A DNA stretch of 37,446 nt from an uncultured Merdimonas sp. (GTDB taxonomy: Bacteria; Bacillota; Clostridia; Lachnospirales; Lachnospiraceae). A program made the translations under genes and the position numbers. A model generated the notes under the pieces. The model did not search any database, had not been told where the DNA came from, and was given only the letters and a program-made list of their open reading frames with translations. Numbering within the stretch: the stretch's first letter is position 1; the number at the start of each line of letters is the position of its first letter. Location: the NCBI GenBank assembly GCA_944375885.1, contig CALWBB010000008.1:1-37446 (forward strand), written 5' to 3'. Of the stretch, positions 12,061 to 19,124 are shown piece after piece.

Positions 12061-13578
12061 GTGTCTGAAACAGTTGTAAGAATGGAGGGAATCTCGAAAG
12101 CCTTCGCGGGAATCAAGGCCCTTAATAATGTTCAGATTGAGCTTCGGAAAGGTGAAATCCACGCCCTGATGGGTGAAAACGGAGCCGGGAAATCTACGCT
12201 GATGAAGATCATGACCGGCGTCTACACCAAGGATGAGGGCCAGATGTACCTGCGGGACGAAGTAAGCGGGCAAATGAAGCCTGTGGAAATGAAGTCGCCC
12301 CTGATGGCCCAAAAAGCTGGTCTGAGCATGGTATTCCAGGAACTGAATCTCCTGGAAAATATGAATATCGCGGAAAATATTTTTATAGGCAGGGAACCTG
12401 TCGGGGCTGCGACGGTCATAGACAAAAAGACCTTATATGAGGCGGCAAAGAAAGAGCTAAAGAAAGTCAAGCTGGACGTGGATCCCCATACGACGGTGGC
12501 AGCCCTTAGCTGTGGGCAGAAGCAGTGTGTAGAGATCGCCAAGGCGTTATCCTTTGATGCCAGAGTCGTAGTATTTGACGAACCCACAGCAAGCCTTTCC
12601 GAGACAGAATCAGCTACCCTGTTTGAGATTATCCGGGAGTTGAAGGAAAAGGGCGTCTGCATCGTCTATATTTCCCACCGTATGGAGGAAGTATTCGAAC
12701 TGTCGGATCGTATTACAGTTTTCCGGAACGGAACCTACATTGATACGGTAGAGACGAAGGATGTGACAGAGGCGGATCTGATCAAGATGATGATTGGACG
12801 TGATCTGGAAGAGGGAAAACAGCGCACGAGCGATTATATCAATAAAGATAAGGCGGTTCTGGAAGTCCGGAATGTGACGGTATTTCCGGGAGCAGAACCA
12901 GTGAGCTTCAAACTGTATGAGAAAGAAATCCTTGGCTTCTTCGGGCTTGTGGGAGCCGGAAGGACGGAGCTTTCCCGGGTGATTTTTGGAATTGACCCCA
13001 TAGGAGAGGGAGAAATCTATATTCAGGGGAATAAGGTGAAGATCTCCTGCCCGCGCGACGCGATTAACGCAGGTCTTGGACTTGTACCGGAGGACAGAAA
13101 GGGCCTTGGCCTGATTATGGGGATGAGTATCCGGGATAACATGCTGATCTCGAAGCTGGGACAGCTCAAAAGCGCGGTGCTGCAGAAAAAAACGCTGAAA
13201 GACATTACCGGAACCTATGTCAGCGATCTGGGAATTGTACTGCGTGACGAGGAGCAGGAGGTCAAAGAATTAAGCGGAGGAAACCAGCAGAAGGTGGTTA
13301 TCGCCAAATGGCTGGCTATGGCTCCGGATATCCTGATTATGGACGAGCCTACGCGCGGCATTGATGTAGGCGCCAAGAGCGAGATCTATGCCCTGATGCG
13401 AAAGCTGACAGAGGCGGGCAAGAGCATTATCATGATTTCCTCAGAGATGGCGGAAATCCAGAAAGTCAGCGACAGGGTGATTGTCATGCACGAAGGAAGC
13501 ATTACCGGGGAGCTTTCTATCGAGGAGGCCAGCAAGAACAGCATCATGCAGGCCGCATTTGGAGGTATGAAAGAATGA
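12061..13578 (+). CDS. Sugar ABC transporter ATP-binding protein, two-domain (RbsA/MglA type)
   Basis: This is the energising subunit of the monosaccharide importer, on the cytoplasmic face of the membrane. The 505-residue protein is a tandem of two ATPase domains, as in RbsA/MglA. Domain 1 has Walker A GENGAGKST near residue 38, signature LSCGQKQCVEIAK and Walker B VVVFDEPTAS. Domain 2 has the usual degenerate Walker A (GLVGAGRTE), signature LSGGNQQKVVIAK and Walker B ILIMDEPTRG. The start is a GTG at 12061 with AGAGGTGA upstream. The stop overlaps the permease start by 4 nt (ATGA), implying translational coupling. Regulation is shared with the LacI operon. Substrate specificity cannot be read from this subunit. 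Confidence 0.95.
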   Translation: MSETVVRMEGISKAFAGIKALNNVQIELRKGEIHALMGENGAGKSTLMKIMTGVYTKDEGQMYLRDEVSGQMKPVEMKSPLMAQKAGLSMVFQELNLLENMNIAENIFIGREPVGAATVIDKKTLYEAAKKELKKVKLDVDPHTTVAALSCGQKQCVEIAKALSFDARVVVFDEPTASLSETESATLFEIIRELKEKGVCIVYISHRMEEVFELSDRITVFRNGTYIDTVETKDVTEADLIKMMIGRDLEEGKQRTSDYINKDKAVLEVRNVTVFPGAEPVSFKLYEKEILGFFGLVGAGRTELSRVIFGIDPIGEGEIYIQGNKVKISCPRDAINAGLGLVPEDRKGLGLIMGMSIRDNMLISKLGQLKSAVLQKKTLKDITGTYVSDLGIVLRDEEQEVKELSGGNQQKVVIAKWLAMAPDILIMDEPTRGIDVGAKSEIYALMRKLTEAGKSIIMISSEMAEIQKVSDRVIVMHEGSITGELSIEEASKNSIMQAAFGGMKE

Positions 13579-14519
13579 GTAAGAGTAAAAGAATCAATAT
13601 CAGCTCCTTTAGGGAGCTGCTGCTGGTAGGTGTGGTCATTCTCCTTTGCATCGTTTGGACTGCCATGAACTCCCAGTTTATTTCCATGAATAATATCACA
13701 AATATACTCCGCCAGGCGTCCTATACGGCGATTGCCACAGTGGGAATGACTATGGTTATTATTATCGGTGAAATTGATCTTTCGGCCGGTTCACTGGTAT
13801 GCGCGTCGGGGCTTGTAGGCGCTATGGTGTGCAAGTCCACAGACAATGTGGTGCTGGCTGTCCTGGCGGCGCTTCTGACAGGCCTGGTAGTCGGCGCGGT
13901 GAACGGAGTGCTGTGCGCGGTGGGCAGGCTTCCAGGTTTTATCGCTACGCTGGCGAGCATGACAGTGCTGCGCGGCCTGGCCTATATCGTGACGGGTGGA
14001 AATTCTGTCGTCTGGAGCAGCGACGCGTTTACGCAGATTGGAACTGGCTATGTGGGAATTGTGCCGATCCCTGTCATTATTATGCTGGTGGTGATTGTCT
14101 TTGGCGTACTGTTGACGACGAAGCTTCGCTTCGGGCGCTATATCTACGCGGTGGGCGGCAACATGGAGGCCAGCCGCTGGTCTGGCATCGCAGTGGTGAA
14201 GGTCAAGGTGATCGTATATATGATTATGGGAGTACTTACGTCCATCGCGGGCCTTATCGTAGTGGCGAGGCTTGGCTCCGGGCAGCCTTCTGCCGGCCAG
14301 AACTTTGAGATGGACTGTATTACGGCAGCCGTCGTAGGCGGCACCAGTATGTCAGGCGGCCGGGGAAAGATTATCGGCTCCATCGTAGGAGTCCTGCTTC
14401 TGACCGTGCTGACAAATGGCATGACGCTGGTCGGCATCAACACGTACTGGCAGCAGGTGTTCAAGGGTGTCATCATTGTGGTTTCCGTACTGGCTGATAC
14501 GCGTGCGAAGAAAAGCTGA
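13575..14519 (+). CDS. Sugar ABC transporter permease (RbsC type)
   Basis: This is the membrane channel of the importer, of the BPD_transp_2/RbsC family. The 314 residues are mostly hydrophobic, with roughly eight to ten transmembrane segments. The family loop IGEIDLSAGSLVCASGLVGA follows the first helices, with AVGGNMEASRWSGIAV and AAVVGGTSMSGGRGKIIGS further on; both are typical coupling regions. Only one permease gene is present, so a homodimer is expected as in ribose systems. The gene overlaps the ATPase gene by 4 nt and is followed after 52 nt by the PHP-domain gene. Confidence 0.95.
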   Translation: MSKSKRINISSFRELLLVGVVILLCIVWTAMNSQFISMNNITNILRQASYTAIATVGMTMVIIIGEIDLSAGSLVCASGLVGAMVCKSTDNVVLAVLAALLTGLVVGAVNGVLCAVGRLPGFIATLASMTVLRGLAYIVTGGNSVVWSSDAFTQIGTGYVGIVPIPVIIMLVVIVFGVLLTTKLRFGRYIYAVGGNMEASRWSGIAVVKVKVIVYMIMGVLTSIAGLIVVARLGSGQPSAGQNFEMDCITAAVVGGTSMSGGRGKIIGSIVGVLLLTVLTNGMTLVGINTYWQQVFKGVIIVVSVLADTRAKKS

Positions 14520-14571
14520 GTACTAAGGTAATAAAAAACCGGGATATGTGGGGGGAGGAAAAAAACGACAG

Positions 14572-15417
14572 ATGAGCCATGTGGATCTGCATATGCATTC
14601 TACTTACAGCAGCGACGGAACCTATACACCAGCAGAACTTATGGAGCTGTGCTATCAGGCTGGGCTTACGACAGTATCCCTGACGGATCATAACAGCGCC
14701 AGGGGCGTGAAGGAGGCTGCGGCGCGGGCGGCAGAACTGGGGATCCGCCTGATTCCCGGAGTAGAGATGGACTGTATGTGCCAAGGAATCAATATCCACC
14801 TTCTCGGATATGGAATCGATCCGGAGGACGGGGATCTTCGCCGGATGGAAGAAGAAGTGCTGGAGAAAGAGCGGGAAGCGTCGGAAAAAAGAATACGTCT
14901 CGTGCTTGAGACAGGGATTGTCTTTGACGCAGACTTTGTCCTGGAGCATTCCTGGCAGGGCGTAGTGACGGGGGAGATGATTGGCGAGGCGGCTTTGCGG
15001 GAAGCGCGCAACAGAACCCATCCCCTTATGAAGGAGTTCTATCCCGGGGGACATAGGAGCGACAATCCTTTTGTAAATTTTTACTGGGATGTGTGTTCGC
15101 CGGGAAAGCCTGCCTATGCAGCCGTGGAATACAGTCCCTTTGAGGAGATGCAGAGGCTTCTGGAGAAGGCGGGAGGAGTCACGGTGGTCGCGCATCCGGG
15201 ACAGAACATCGGAAAACGGCCGGAATTAATCCGGTACATGAAGGAACGGGGCGTGGCGGGCCTGGAGGTGTACAGCAGTTACCACAGCCTGGAGCAGGTA
15301 GAGTACTATAGCAAGATCGCGGACGGACTGGGCCTTCAGAAGACGGCAGGAAGCGATTTCCATGGGAAGACCAAACCTTCCGTAAGGCTTGGCGTGATGC
15401 CGGGGCTGGAAGATTAG
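14572..15417 (+). CDS. PHP-domain metal-dependent phosphoesterase
   Basis: PHP proteins bind two or three metals and hydrolyse phosphoesters; the closest characterised group is RNase AM/YciV-like nucleotide phosphatases. All the metal-ligand segments are visible: HVDLHMHSTYSSDGTY at the N-terminus, SLTDHNSARG, GVEMDC, VVAHPGQ, GLEVYSSYHS and GSDFHGKTKP near the end. The ATG at 14572 (281 aa) is preferred; the GGGGGAGG site at 14551-14558 lies 13 nt upstream, somewhat long, and a GTG at 14548 in the same frame overlaps that site. As the last gene of the importer operon it may dephosphorylate a sugar phosphate or a nucleotide from the same pathway, but this is inference from position only. It converges on the deoR gene. 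Confidence 0.85.
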   Translation: MSHVDLHMHSTYSSDGTYTPAELMELCYQAGLTTVSLTDHNSARGVKEAAARAAELGIRLIPGVEMDCMCQGINIHLLGYGIDPEDGDLRRMEEEVLEKEREASEKRIRLVLETGIVFDADFVLEHSWQGVVTGEMIGEAALREARNRTHPLMKEFYPGGHRSDNPFVNFYWDVCSPGKPAYAAVEYSPFEEMQRLLEKAGGVTVVAHPGQNIGKRPELIRYMKERGVAGLEVYSSYHSLEQVEYYSKIADGLGLQKTAGSDFHGKTKPSVRLGVMPGLED

Positions 15418-15441
15418 GCCGGAAGAAATGTTTCCAGGAAT

Positions 15442-15468
15442 GCGGATTACTCTGGCCAGAGAATCCGC
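15442..15468. terminator. Near-perfect inverted repeat between convergent genes
   Basis: GCGGATTACTCTGG (15442-15455) is followed directly by CCAGAGAATCCGC (15456-15468), a dyad with one unpaired base. It spans the end of the minus-strand deoR gene and faces the end of the PHP gene. Neither side has a clear T-tract, so a bidirectional terminator is likely but not certain. Confidence 0.45.
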
Positions 15469-16226
15469 ACTCCCTCTTCCTCCAGGCGGCGCCGGTATTC
15501 CTCGGGTACCGGGCGGTCTGTCACGATGACGTCCGCGATGGAAAGAGGGCCTAAGGGCGCCATGGCGCTTTTGCCGAATTTCCCGCTGGCGGCGCAGACG
15601 ATGACCTGGCTGGTGTGCTTCAGGAGTACATGGAAGATCCGGGCCGTGATATCGTCCAGCACAGAGAAGCCCCTCGTCAGGGAGATGCCGTCCATGGTGA
15701 GAAAAATTTTATCAAAATAAGAATCTGAAAAGTAGTCGATGAGTACGGAACCTGTCACGTAATAGGTTCCGTTTCTTTTTGTAAAGCTGCCGGGGGCCAG
15801 CATCACGTTGAATTCCGGCGTGTCAGCCAGTTCGATGCAGGCGGAGACATTCATGGTCGTGATGGCCAGGCGGTTCTTGGATTTCAGGTTCTTGGCCACC
15901 TCAAGGCAGGTATAGCCAGGGCCGAGAAAAATGAAGTCCTCATCTCCCACCAGGGCGGCTGCCAGCGCCCCGATGGCCTGCTTACGCCCGTAGTCGTCCA
16001 GGGATTCCGGGGGAATCGAGCAGGAGCTGGCAGGCTTGGGAGGCTCCAGGAAGAGGGCGCCGCCAAAGGTGCGGGTGAGGCTTTTCTGCCGCTCCAGGGC
16101 TTCCAGATCCTTGCGCACAGTGACCTCGGAGACCCCCAAAATGCCGCTTAGCTCAGCCACAGACATTTTTTTCTTTTCCTCCAGAAGCTTCAGAATCTGT
16201 TCATGCCGTTCATTTGCGAATACCAT
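15447..16226 (-). CDS. DeoR-family transcriptional regulator
   Basis: This is a sugar-phosphate-responsive repressor type. The N-terminus has the DeoR winged helix (FANERHEQILKLLEEKKKMS, VSEVTVRKDLEALE, TRTFGGALF), and the C-terminal two thirds is the DeoRC sensor domain (FLGPGYTCLEVAKNLK, ITTMNVSACIEL, VIVCAASGKFGKSAMAPLG, VIVTDRPVP). The start at 16226 (259 aa) is chosen because AAGGGG lies about 10 nt upstream and a longer in-frame reading would run through the gene's own promoter. The gene is divergent from the 2-oxoacid dehydrogenase operon with about 220 bp between them, where a perfect palindrome overlaps the dehydrogenase promoter. It is therefore the probable local regulator of that operon; the effector is unknown. 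Confidence 0.92.
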   Translation of the reverse strand: MVFANERHEQILKLLEEKKKMSVAELSGILGVSEVTVRKDLEALERQKSLTRTFGGALFLEPPKPASSCSIPPESLDDYGRKQAIGALAAALVGDEDFIFLGPGYTCLEVAKNLKSKNRLAITTMNVSACIELADTPEFNVMLAPGSFTKRNGTYYVTGSVLIDYFSDSYFDKIFLTMDGISLTRGFSVLDDITARIFHVLLKHTSQVIVCAASGKFGKSAMAPLGPLSIADVIVTDRPVPEEYRRRLEEEGVRILWPE

Positions 16227-16279
16227 ATTCCATGTTCCCCTTTCAAAAACGTACGGGACAAATGCAGCCCTATACAGAA

Positions 16280-16307
16280 AGTATACCACAGCATCCAGAT
16301 AAATCAA
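16280..16307 (-). promoter_or_regulatory. Promoter of deoR
   Basis: On the minus strand, TTGATT (complement of 16302-16307), a 16-bp spacer and TATACT (complement of 16280-16285). The start would be near 16273, leaving a short leader to the ATG at 16226. A partial copy of the neighbouring palindrome (TGAAATATCAAA, 16311-16322) lies just upstream of the -35. Confidence 0.55.
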
Positions 16308-16349
16308 GGATGAAATATCAAAACAAAACTAAAAGAAAATACACGAAAA

Positions 16350-16378
16350 TTGACTTTGAAATATTTCAAAACTATAAT
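16350..16378 (+). promoter_or_regulatory. Promoter of the 2-oxoacid dehydrogenase operon
   Basis: TTGACT at 16350-16355, a 17-bp spacer and a perfect TATAAT at 16373-16378. The spacer is almost entirely filled by a 16-bp palindrome, so a bound regulator would exclude RNA polymerase. Confidence 0.75.
16355..16370. promoter_or_regulatory. Operator palindrome inside the promoter spacer
   Basis: TTTGAAATATTTCAAA is a perfect 16-bp dyad lying between the -35 and -10 elements. Its position predicts strong repression. The nearest candidate binder is the divergent DeoR protein. A related incomplete site, TGAAATATCAAA, is found at 16311-16322 near the deoR promoter. Confidence 0.75.
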
Positions 16379-16447
16379 CAAGGTATGAAAGAAGAAATAT
16401 GGTTTTGATTAGAAGGAAAATAAAATTAAACGTAAAGGAGTGATAAA

Positions 16448-17713
16448 ATGGCAGATAGTGTGATCATGCCAAGGCTGTCCCTAAATGAAGACACCAGCCT
16501 TCTGTCCCAGTGGTATGTGCAGGAAGGGGATCAGGTAGCGGCAGGCGATAAACTGTTCTGTATTGAGACGGACAAATCCACGATGGATGTGGATTCTGAG
16601 TTTGCTGGAACGGTATTGAAGAAGTATTACGGGGATTATTCGGTCGTCCCGGTACTCGCCCCGGTCTGCGTGATTGGGGAGCCGGGGGAGGCGGTCCCGG
16701 AGCCTGAGCAGACGGCACAGCCGGAAAAAGAAACTGCTTTGCAGGAAAACCTGCCTGGAGAAGGGGCGCCGGGCGCGCAGCCGTCTGGTCAGGCAGGGCA
16801 GCAGGGCGCGGCTCCAGGTACGGGGACGAGCGGCCTGTCCGGCGCAGGCCTGGCCCAGGAAAAGAAAGGGGTCTCTCCCAGGGCGCGCAGGCTGGCGGAG
16901 CAGAATGGGATTACAGAATTTCGGGCAATCCTGCCATCCGGGGCAGAAAACCGGATCCTGGAGGAGGATATCTTACGCTTCATGGCAAAAGGACGAAAGC
17001 CGGAGATCCAGGGAAGTTTCGGGGAGAAACGGATCGTGAAGCTTTCGAAGATCCGTCGGGTGATCGCCCAGAATATGCTCCATTCCCTGCAGTCTACGGC
17101 CCAGCTTACCTTAAACGCTGTCTTTAACGCTTCCGAGATCCAGGCACTCCGGGCGAAGTTCAAGCAGGAACAAGGAGAGAGGAAGGGCGTGACGATCGGA
17201 GACCTGATTCTGTATGGCGTCTCCAGGACGCTGAAGGACTTTTCCTATATGAACGCCTGGATGATAAGCGACGAGGAAGCGGCGGAGTTCGCGGATGTGA
17301 ATCTGGGCGTGGCGGTCGATACCGAGCGCGGTTTGATGGTGCCGACGATTCCGGCCGCGGATACGAAGAGCCTGAAAGAAATTTCGGATGAACTCAAAAG
17401 CCTGGCCGCAGAGTGCAGGCAGGGAAACATTTCCCCGGACAAGCTAAAAGACGCCACCTTTACCGTGACAAATCTGGGCTCTTACGGCGTCCGCAGCTTT
17501 ACGCCGGTGCTGAACCCGCCCCAGGTGGGCATCCTGGGCGTGGGAGCCATTGATTACGCGGTAAAGAAGACACAGGAAGGATTTTTGTGCTATCCTGCCT
17601 GCTCCCTGTCCCTGACCATCGACCACCGTTACGTGGACGGAGGCCCTGGGGCGCGGTTCTTAAAAAAGCTCTGTGAGAACCTGGAAACCATCGAAGAATG
17701 GCTGGATGAGTGA
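16448..17713 (+). CDS. 2-oxoacid dehydrogenase E2: dihydrolipoamide acyltransferase
   Basis: This is the core of a lipoate-dependent 2-oxoacid (or acetoin) dehydrogenase complex, transferring the acyl group from lipoate to CoA. Residues 1-80 form one lipoyl domain with the lipoylated Lys43 in ETDKST. A Pro/Ala/Gly/Gln-rich linker runs to about residue 140, then a peripheral-subunit-binding domain (VSPRARRLAEQNG, ILEEDILRF), then the catalytic domain from about residue 195 ending with the active-site DHRYVDG (His393, Asp397). At 421 aa it is a normal single-lipoyl E2. AAAGGAG lies 7 nt before the ATG. It is first in the order E2-E3-E1, under the palindrome-bearing promoter. The acyl specificity (acetyl, branched-chain or other) is not settled by sequence. 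Confidence 0.93.
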   Translation: MADSVIMPRLSLNEDTSLLSQWYVQEGDQVAAGDKLFCIETDKSTMDVDSEFAGTVLKKYYGDYSVVPVLAPVCVIGEPGEAVPEPEQTAQPEKETALQENLPGEGAPGAQPSGQAGQQGAAPGTGTSGLSGAGLAQEKKGVSPRARRLAEQNGITEFRAILPSGAENRILEEDILRFMAKGRKPEIQGSFGEKRIVKLSKIRRVIAQNMLHSLQSTAQLTLNAVFNASEIQALRAKFKQEQGERKGVTIGDLILYGVSRTLKDFSYMNAWMISDEEAAEFADVNLGVAVDTERGLMVPTIPAADTKSLKEISDELKSLAAECRQGNISPDKLKDATFTVTNLGSYGVRSFTPVLNPPQVGILGVGAIDYAVKKTQEGFLCYPACSLSLTIDHRYVDGGPGARFLKKLCENLETIEEWLDE

Positions 17714-17736
17714 CCGTAAAAAAGGAGGAAAAAAGC

Positions 17737-19101
17737 GTGAAGGAATTTGATGTCATCGTCATCGGCGGCGGCCCCGCCGGATACAACAGCGCAGAATACG
17801 CGGCGCGCCATGGCTTGAGCGTACTCCTTGTGGAAAAGGCAAAGCTTGGGGGTACCTGCCTGAATGTGGGCTGCATTCCCACGAAAGCCCTTTTGTATGC
17901 CGCCAAGATGTACCATTATGCCAGCGGGGCAGGGGAACCCTTCGGCGTGTCCGCCGGTCCGGTGTTCTTCGACCATGCAGCGGCTGTGGAGAAAAAGAAT
18001 GAGGTCGTAAAGACTTTGGTACAGGGCGTGGCCTCCAGCCTGCGGCAGTGCAAGGTTCAGGTGGCAGAAGGAGAGGCAAGGCTTTCAAGGAAGGACGGAA
18101 AGCTTCTGGTGACGGCAGGAGAGGAGACTTATGCAGGCCGGAACCTCATCCTTGCCACAGGCTCCGTGCCTTCCGTCCCGCCCATAGAAGGCGTGAAGGA
18201 GGGACTGGCTTCAGGGGAGATCCTGACCAGCAATGAGATTATGGATCTGAAGGAAGTGCCCGGAAAGCTGGTGATCGTGGGCGGCGGCGTGATCGGCTTT
18301 GAGATGGCGGCCTACTTCCGGGAAATAGGCTCGGAAGTGACCGTGATTGAAATGCTGGACAAAGTCCTGGGCGCGAACGACCGGGAGGTAAGCCGGCTTT
18401 TGCAGAAGGAAATGGAGAAGAAGGGCGTCGTTTTCCATCTTTCCAGCAGCGTCACAAAGATTGCAGGCGGCAAAGTAGTCTTCCAAAAAGATGGGAAAGA
18501 GGAGTCGGCAGCTTACGATAAGGTGCTGATGTGCGTGGGACGCCGCCCGGCCAGCCAGATAGAGGGCTTAAAGGAGCTTGGCGTCCAGATTGAAAGAGGG
18601 GCTGTCGTCACGGACGAGTATATGCGGACGAATGTGCCCGGCATATACGCCATCGGGGATGTGAACGGAAAGGTGATGCTGGCGCATGTGGGATACCGGG
18701 AAGGGGAAGCGGCGGTCAGCCATATCCTGGGAAAGAAAGATCCTATGAATTATGACGCCATCTGCGGCGTGGTCTATACGAACCCGGAAGCCGCCTTTGT
18801 GGGAATGTCCGAGGAGCAGGCGAAGGCTGCAGGCATCGATTACACGGTAAAAAAGGTTTCCATCAATTTCAGCGGCCGCCATGTGGCGGAAAATGGCATG
18901 AGCAGCGGCGTCTGCAAGCTTATCCTGGATACGAAAAAGAATATCATCCTTGGCGCGGCCCTCATGTCTTCCTATGCGTCGGAATACGTGTACGCGCTGG
19001 CGCTGATGATCCAGAATAAGATCCCTGCAGAGGCCATCCTGCGTACCGTATTCCCGCATCCGACCGTATGTGAAATCATCCGGGAAGCCCTGCTTTCCTG
19101 A
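17737..19101 (+). CDS. lpdA: Dihydrolipoyl dehydrogenase (E3)
   Basis: This flavoprotein reoxidises dihydrolipoamide with NAD+. The FAD-binding glycine motif (VIGGGPAGYNSAEYAARHG) is at the N-terminus, the redox disulfide is Cys41/Cys46 in GGTCLNVGCIPTKA, the NAD-binding fold is IVGGGVIGFEMAAYFREIG, the second FAD segment is YAIGDVNGK, and the C-terminal active-site His lies in FPHPTVCEI. The GTG at 17737 (454 aa) is chosen because AAAGGAGG at 17721-17728 is 8 nt upstream; a GTG at 17710 in the same frame overlaps the E2 stop. Its position between E2 and E1 shows it is the dedicated E3 of this complex. Confidence 0.95.
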   Translation: MKEFDVIVIGGGPAGYNSAEYAARHGLSVLLVEKAKLGGTCLNVGCIPTKALLYAAKMYHYASGAGEPFGVSAGPVFFDHAAAVEKKNEVVKTLVQGVASSLRQCKVQVAEGEARLSRKDGKLLVTAGEETYAGRNLILATGSVPSVPPIEGVKEGLASGEILTSNEIMDLKEVPGKLVIVGGGVIGFEMAAYFREIGSEVTVIEMLDKVLGANDREVSRLLQKEMEKKGVVFHLSSSVTKIAGGKVVFQKDGKEESAAYDKVLMCVGRRPASQIEGLKELGVQIERGAVVTDEYMRTNVPGIYAIGDVNGKVMLAHVGYREGEAAVSHILGKKDPMNYDAICGVVYTNPEAAFVGMSEEQAKAAGIDYTVKKVSINFSGRHVAENGMSSGVCKLILDTKKNIILGAALMSSYASEYVYALALMIQNKIPAEAILRTVFPHPTVCEIIREALLS

Positions 19102-19124
19102 ACTGTGAAGGAGGAAGTGTTAAA

